Part shown: positions 5,282 through 8,321 of the stretch, piece after piece
Numbering within the stretch: position 1 is the first letter of the stretch
How the letters are laid out: each line of letters opens with the position of its first letter
Assembly (NCBI GenBank): GCA_947177115.1
Contig: CAMWTG010000110.1
Location: 1 to 8,321, forward strand
Source of the DNA: an uncultured Clostridia bacterium
GTDB lineage: Bacteria > Bacillota > Clostridia > Oscillospirales > Oscillospiraceae
Direction of reading: 5' to 3'
Length of the DNA: 8,321 bases
Program-made: the position numbers and the translations under genes
Notes under the pieces: model-generated
The model's input: the letters and a program-made list of their open reading frames with translations, nothing else
Databases searched by the model: none
Told to the model about the DNA's origin: nothing

Positions 5282-6605
5282 TCCTCTGGCGCGGCAGGTC
5301 CAGGGCTTCGCCGGGAGATGGGATATGCTGGAGGGGCTGGTGCTGTGCGCCGTGTCCGGCGGGCGGGACTCCATGGTCATGCTCCACCTGCTCGCCGCGC
5401 TGGCGGAGGAGGACGGCTTTCAGGTGGCCGCCGCCCACTTCAACCACCGGCTGCGGCCAACGGCGGACCGGGATGAGGCGTTCGTCCGGGGCTGGTGCCG
5501 GGAAAAGGGCGTCCCCCTTACCTGCGGGGCGGGGGATGTGAGAGGCTTTGCCGCCCGGGAGGGCCTGGGCATCGAGGAGGCGGCCCGGACGCTGCGGTAC
5601 GCTTTCCTGGAGACCGCCGCCCATGACATGGGCGCGGCCCGGATCGCCGCCGCCCACCACCGGGAGGACAACGCCGAGACGGTGCTGCTCCACCTCCTGC
5701 GGGGAGCGGGCCTGCAGGGTCTGGGCGGCATCGCCCCGGTGCGGGGGAAGATCGTCCGGCCCCTGCTGGAGGCCAGCCGCAGGGAGATCGACGCCTACGC
5801 GGCGCGGAACGGCGTCCCCTGTGTGGAGGACGAGAGCAACCGGGATACCCGCTTCACCCGTAACCGCCTGCGGCTGGAGGTCCTGCCCCTGCTGGAGGAG
5901 ATGGCCCCCGGCTGCGGAGGCCGGATCGCCTCCATGGCGGAGCTGCTGCGGGAAGAAAACGAGCACATGCAGCGGGAGGCGGAGGATATTCTTCCCCCTG
6001 TAGAGAATGAAACAATTACCCTGCCAGTCCCCACGCTTCGCAAACAGGACGCCGCCCTGCGCCGCCGCTTAGTCCGGACCATGGGGCAGAAGCTGGGCGC
6101 GGAGCTGACAAGGGCCCAGGCGGAGGCCGTCCTGACCCTGCGCAGCGGAGGCTATCTGGACCTTCCGGGAGACCTGTGCGCCATCCGGAAGCCCCACCAG
6201 CTGATCTTGCAAAAGCAGCCGCCGTCCCTTTCGCCCCTGAAGCTCCATATGGGTGAGCAGACGTGGGGGCCCTGGCAGATAACTGTCCGGCAGAGCTGGG
6301 ACGTTCCGCCGGAAAGCCCGGACACAATAGCCCTGAGCGGCATTGACGGAGAGCTGGCGGCAGCCCTCTGGGACGGCGAAGGCCGTCTGGCGGTGGAGAA
6401 CGGGAGCCGGACCATCAAGCGGCTTTTCGCCGATGCGGGGATCCCGGTGGAGCGCCGGAGAGAGCACCCGGCGCTGCTTCTGGACGGAAAGACCGCCGCC
6501 GTGCTGGGGGTCGCTATAGATTGGGGGCTCCGGCCGGAGGCCGGAAAACCCTGCCGCGTTGTGACGTTTCGGAAAGAATATGAGGAGAAAGGGGAGCATT
6601 TATGA
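5268..6605 (+). CDS. tilS: tRNA(Ile)-lysidine synthetase TilS
   Basis: Essential cytoplasmic enzyme that uses ATP to attach lysine to cytidine 34 of the CAU-anticodon tRNA-Ile, changing its reading from AUG to AUA and its charging from Met to Ile. The 445-aa protein has the PP-loop SGGRDS (30-35), AAHFNHRLR (55-63), HHREDNAET (130-138) and DESNRDTRFTRNRLR (188-202). These are the usual N-type ATP-pyrophosphatase motifs. The C-terminal TilS domain carries RTIKRLFADAGIPVERR (381-397) and an ending like VLGVAIDWG (412-420). The start overlaps the end of dnaB by 14 bp, with a GGAG site at about 5254-5257. Its stop overlaps the next gene in an ATGA. tilS next to hpt is a common Firmicute arrangement, here separated by the DUF1648 gene and a small insertion. 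Confidence 0.96.
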   Translation: MKTIDPLARQVQGFAGRWDMLEGLVLCAVSGGRDSMVMLHLLAALAEEDGFQVAAAHFNHRLRPTADRDEAFVRGWCREKGVPLTCGAGDVRGFAAREGLGIEEAARTLRYAFLETAAHDMGAARIAAAHHREDNAETVLLHLLRGAGLQGLGGIAPVRGKIVRPLLEASRREIDAYAARNGVPCVEDESNRDTRFTRNRLRLEVLPLLEEMAPGCGGRIASMAELLREENEHMQREAEDILPPVENETITLPVPTLRKQDAALRRRLVRTMGQKLGAELTRAQAEAVLTLRSGGYLDLPGDLCAIRKPHQLILQKQPPSLSPLKLHMGEQTWGPWQITVRQSWDVPPESPDTIALSGIDGELAAALWDGEGRLAVENGSRTIKRLFADAGIPVERRREHPALLLDGKTAAVLGVAIDWGLRPEAGKPCRVVTFRKEYEEKGEHL

Positions 6606-7069
6606 AGAAGAAGTTTTCCGGCCTGACGCCGCCTCAGAAGATCATTGAGGGCCTGTGCGCGGCGCTCCTTGTGGGGATGATCCTGGGCCTGGTCCTTTTC
6701 TGGGGCCGCCTCCCGGAGCAGATCCCCGGCCACTACAACAGAGCCGGGGAGATCGACCGCTGGGGAAGCAAGTGGGAACTTCTTCTGCTCCCGGTGTTCG
6801 GCGTCCTCATGTATGGACTGCTCTCCTTCTGCTGCTGGCTCATCAGGGAGGCGGTGGGGAAAGGAGAGCTGCCCCAACCGGCTTACACCTGGATATCCGG
6901 TACGAAGCTGGTGGCCATAGGGACCTTCGCGGTCATCGAGTGGCACAGCGCCTCCGCCCGGCCCCTGGGGACCTGGCTCCTGCCGGCGGACGTTGCCCTG
7001 CTGGCGGCGCTGATGACCGGATTTCTGATATCCGCCCTGCGGTTTGCCAGAAGGCAGGGAAAAAAGTAA
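6602..7069 (+). CDS. DUF1648 domain membrane protein
   Basis: A 155-aa integral membrane protein of unknown biochemical function. The DUF1648 signature is clear just after the first helix: LPEQIPGHYNRAGEIDRWGSK (37-57). The motif is also found in SdpI-like immunity proteins and many small Firmicute membrane proteins. About four membrane segments are visible (about 16-34, 58-80, 100-115 and 126-147), with a basic N-terminus (MKKK) and C-terminus (RRQGKK). The start overlaps the tilS stop as ATGA, with GGGGAG at 6591-6596 as ribosome site, so it is cotranscribed with dnaB and tilS. The stop TAA (7067-7069) coincides with the left target duplication of the downstream MITE-like element. An SdpI-type immunity role is possible but cannot be inferred from this domain alone; no toxin gene is nearby. 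Confidence 0.85.
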   Translation: MKKKFSGLTPPQKIIEGLCAALLVGMILGLVLFWGRLPEQIPGHYNRAGEIDRWGSKWELLLLPVFGVLMYGLLSFCCWLIREAVGKGELPQPAYTWISGTKLVAIGTFAVIEWHSASARPLGTWLLPADVALLAALMTGFLISALRFARRQGKK

Positions 7070-7230
7070 GAGCCTATCCGCAAATAGGACGTGCGCAGAT
7101 TGCGCAGTCAGATTTTTTGCCAGATAGGGTTCAAATTTCGCAGGCAGGCTGACGCCTGTCAAGAAATTTGGGCGCTATATGGCGGAAAATATGCAAGCAA
7201 GCGGTGGGCGGACTATTTGCGGATAGGCTC
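7070..7230. mobile_element. MITE-like element, 18-bp TIRs, TAA target duplication
   Basis: The element is bounded by perfect 18-bp terminal inverted repeats: GAGCCTATCCGCAAATAG (7070-7087) and its exact complement (7213-7230). A 3-bp direct repeat TAA flanks it (7067-7069 and 7231-7233). Its interior is also palindromic. CAAATTTC (7132-7139) pairs with GAAATTTG (7163-7170) around CAGGC/GCCTG, and a 16-nt block near 7112-7127 matches the complement of 7174-7189 at about 13 positions. It has no coding capacity, so it is non-autonomous and would need a transposase from elsewhere. The GAGCC end and 3-bp TNA duplication recall IS5-family (IS1031-group) elements; that assignment is from memory. Removing it restores the DUF1648 stop codon directly followed by GGATCC. 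Confidence 0.85.
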
Positions 7231-7287
7231 TAAGGATCCTTTTTATTTTGGTTGATCCCGGACATATTTTGATAAGGAGAAAGAGAC

Positions 7288-7839
7288 ATGGGCATGATGG
7301 ATCAGGACATTTTGAAGGTACTGTACACCGAAAAGCAGATCGCGGCCCGGATCGAGGCCATGGGCATGGAGATGTATGAGGACCTGAAAGGCAAGGACCC
7401 GCTGTTCGTCAGCGTCCTGCGGGGGGCCTTCGTCTTCATGGCGGACATCGTCCGGGCCTGCCAGGTGAAGTGCGATGTGGAGTTCATCGCGGTGTCCTCC
7501 TACGGCAACGCCACCAGCACCTCCGGCGCGGTGAAGATCACCCATGACATCCAGCAGGACATTACAGGCCGCGATCTGGTGGTCATTGAGGACATCCTGG
7601 ATTCCGGGAACACGCTCCATTTCCTCAAACAGTATTTTATCACCAAGGGGGCGGCGTCTGTTTCGATCTGCACGCTGCTGGATAAGCCCAGCCGCCGGGC
7701 GAAGGCGATCGAAGCGGATTATATTGGATTTACCGTCCCCGATGAGTTTGTGGTGGGGTATGGGCTGGATTACTGCCAGAAGTATCGGAATCTGCCCTAT
7801 ATCGGGGTTTTGAAGCCGGAGGTCTATGCGGGGGAATAG
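7288..7839 (+). CDS. hpt: Hypoxanthine phosphoribosyltransferase
   Basis: Purine salvage enzyme that transfers the phosphoribosyl group of PRPP to hypoxanthine or guanine, giving IMP or GMP in the cytoplasm. The 183-aa protein has normal length. The PRPP-binding loop VVIEDILDSGNTL is at 98-110, the LRGAF motif at 44-48, LDKPSRR at 131-137, and the base-binding region VPDEFVVGYGLDY at 150-162. The start follows AAGGAG (7274-7279) with 8-nt spacing; M3 and M4 are weaker alternatives. It lies after tilS as is usual in Firmicutes, but a DUF1648 gene and the MITE-like insertion separate them. No convincing promoter was seen in the 57 bp after the MITE, so it may depend on read-through. By hand count, 18 of the last 72 codons end in T, against 10 of the first 111. 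A composite repeat begins 8 bp after the stop. Confidence 0.97.
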   Translation: MGMMDQDILKVLYTEKQIAARIEAMGMEMYEDLKGKDPLFVSVLRGAFVFMADIVRACQVKCDVEFIAVSSYGNATSTSGAVKITHDIQQDITGRDLVVIEDILDSGNTLHFLKQYFITKGAASVSICTLLDKPSRRAKAIEADYIGFTVPDEFVVGYGLDYCQKYRNLPYIGVLKPEVYAGE

Positions 7840-7846
7840 GGGGGCT

Positions 7847-8321
7847 GCGGCCCTGCGGGCCGCTCTGCAGTGGTTTCTATTCGTTACCCCGGGGCCTGCG
7901 CGGCCCCGGACTCCGCGCCTACTTTTGCCCCGCGGCAAAAGTAGGCAAAAACGCGCCAGCCCGTAGGGCTGGACCTCTGACGGGCATCGCGCGGAGCGCG
8001 ATACCTTATTACGGGGGAATTTTGTTTTTTGTGCTGATCCTGTGGTCCGTCCGGCCTACCCGGCTGCGTGTACGGTTTCGCCTGCTCTGCTCCTGTTTGA
8101 GGATGTCGATTTAGCCCCTACCGTCACACGCGCTGGATCTCCCGGGGTGGTCTGTCGGAAACCCGTCTTCCGTAGGGGCCGATGTCCTCATCGGCCCGTT
8201 CTGACGGGACCCCGGCAGTCAACGATGGGCCGATGGGGACATCGGCCCCTACGGGAATGTTTGCATCCCCGCACCCCGGGAGCTCCCCTCGCGTGATACG
8301 GTAGGGACCGAAACGACATCG
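7847..8321. repeat. Composite inverted-repeat element, copy B (cut by window end)
   Basis: Second copy of the element found between rplI and dnaB. H0 (7847-7863) has arms GCGGCCC/GGGCCGC and loop TGC. H1 (7889-7909) has arms CCGGGGCC/GGCCCCGG and loop TGCGC. H2 (7917-7946) is identical to copy A. H3 (7956-7972) has arms CCAGCCC/GGGCTGG and loop GTA. H4 (7986-8002) has the same arms as copy A with loop GGA. The spacer and central palindrome (to 8306) follow. From 7984 to 8307 it aligns gap-free with 3347-3670 at about 93% identity. The last 15 bases, read on the - strand, resemble the spacer next to the left edge of the palindrome (GATGTCG, then CCCTACCGT). The inverted right arm therefore probably continues past the window. 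The region holds no believable gene. Confidence 0.85.
8116..8306. repeat. Central nested palindrome of copy B
   Basis: The outer arms 8116-8149 and 8272-8306 and the inner 28-nt arms 8170-8197 and 8227-8254 correspond exactly in position and length to those of copy A. The inner arms are identical to copy A, including the single T:G position. In the outer arms the pair C8127:G8295 replaces T3490:A3658, so both sides changed together. Confidence 0.8.

Noticed and set aside
3947..5380. A 477-codon open frame on the - strand across dnaB
   Set aside because: It is antisense to a full-length DnaB with intact Walker motifs; the low-complexity composition indicates a shadow frame.
7217..7269. Promoter for hpt using TTGCGG or TTGATC with T-rich -10 candidates
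   Set aside because: No pair of boxes has acceptable spacing and match: TTGCGG with TTTTTA is poor, and TTGATC has no -10 box 16-18 bp downstream.
1..8321. tRNA or rRNA genes
   Set aside because: No T-loop GTTCRA-type motif within a cloverleaf context and no rRNA-like conserved segment was seen in the gene-free stretches.

Overview
The window looks like chromosomal DNA from a GC-rich Firmicute (Bacillota), most likely a gut-type clostridium of the Oscillospiraceae group. The evidence is the order gdpP - rplI - dnaB, which is typical of Firmicutes, followed by tilS and hpt. Coding regions are strongly GC-rich, Shine-Dalgarno sites are strong, and one sigma-A type promoter is nearly consensus. 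The placement rests on gene order and composition; no database was searched. All convincing genes are on the + strand.

Layout. Bases 1-104 hold a small hairpin repeat at the edge and no gene. A near-consensus extended -10 promoter (105-133) precedes gdpP (c-di-AMP phosphodiesterase, 217-2202). A GNAT acetyltransferase gene (2215-2730) and rplI (ribosomal protein L9, 2754-3203) follow closely enough to be cotranscribed. The 722 bp between rplI and dnaB hold no believable gene. They are filled almost end to end by one composite inverted repeat (3206-3907) made of ordered hairpin modules around a central nested palindrome. Next comes a tightly overlapping cluster: dnaB (replicative helicase, 3926-5281), tilS (tRNA-Ile lysidine synthetase, 5268-6605) and a DUF1648 membrane protein (6602-7069). 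A 161-bp MITE-like element (7070-7230) has perfect 18-bp terminal inverted repeats and appears to have inserted at the stop codon of the DUF1648 gene. hpt (hypoxanthine phosphoribosyltransferase, 7288-7839) follows. From 7847 to the window end there is a second copy of the composite repeat, cut off by the edge.

The genes are housekeeping functions: second-messenger turnover, translation, replication, tRNA modification and purine salvage. The unusual content is the intergenic repeat system. Three half-elements can be compared: the left arm of copy A, its right arm read on the opposite strand, and the left arm of copy B. They share the same series of hairpins, but several stems have different sequences while pairing is kept. 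One central pair and one H1 pair also covary. I do not recognise a published name for this element. Its role (structured RNA, terminator or insulator, or non-autonomous mobile element) is open.
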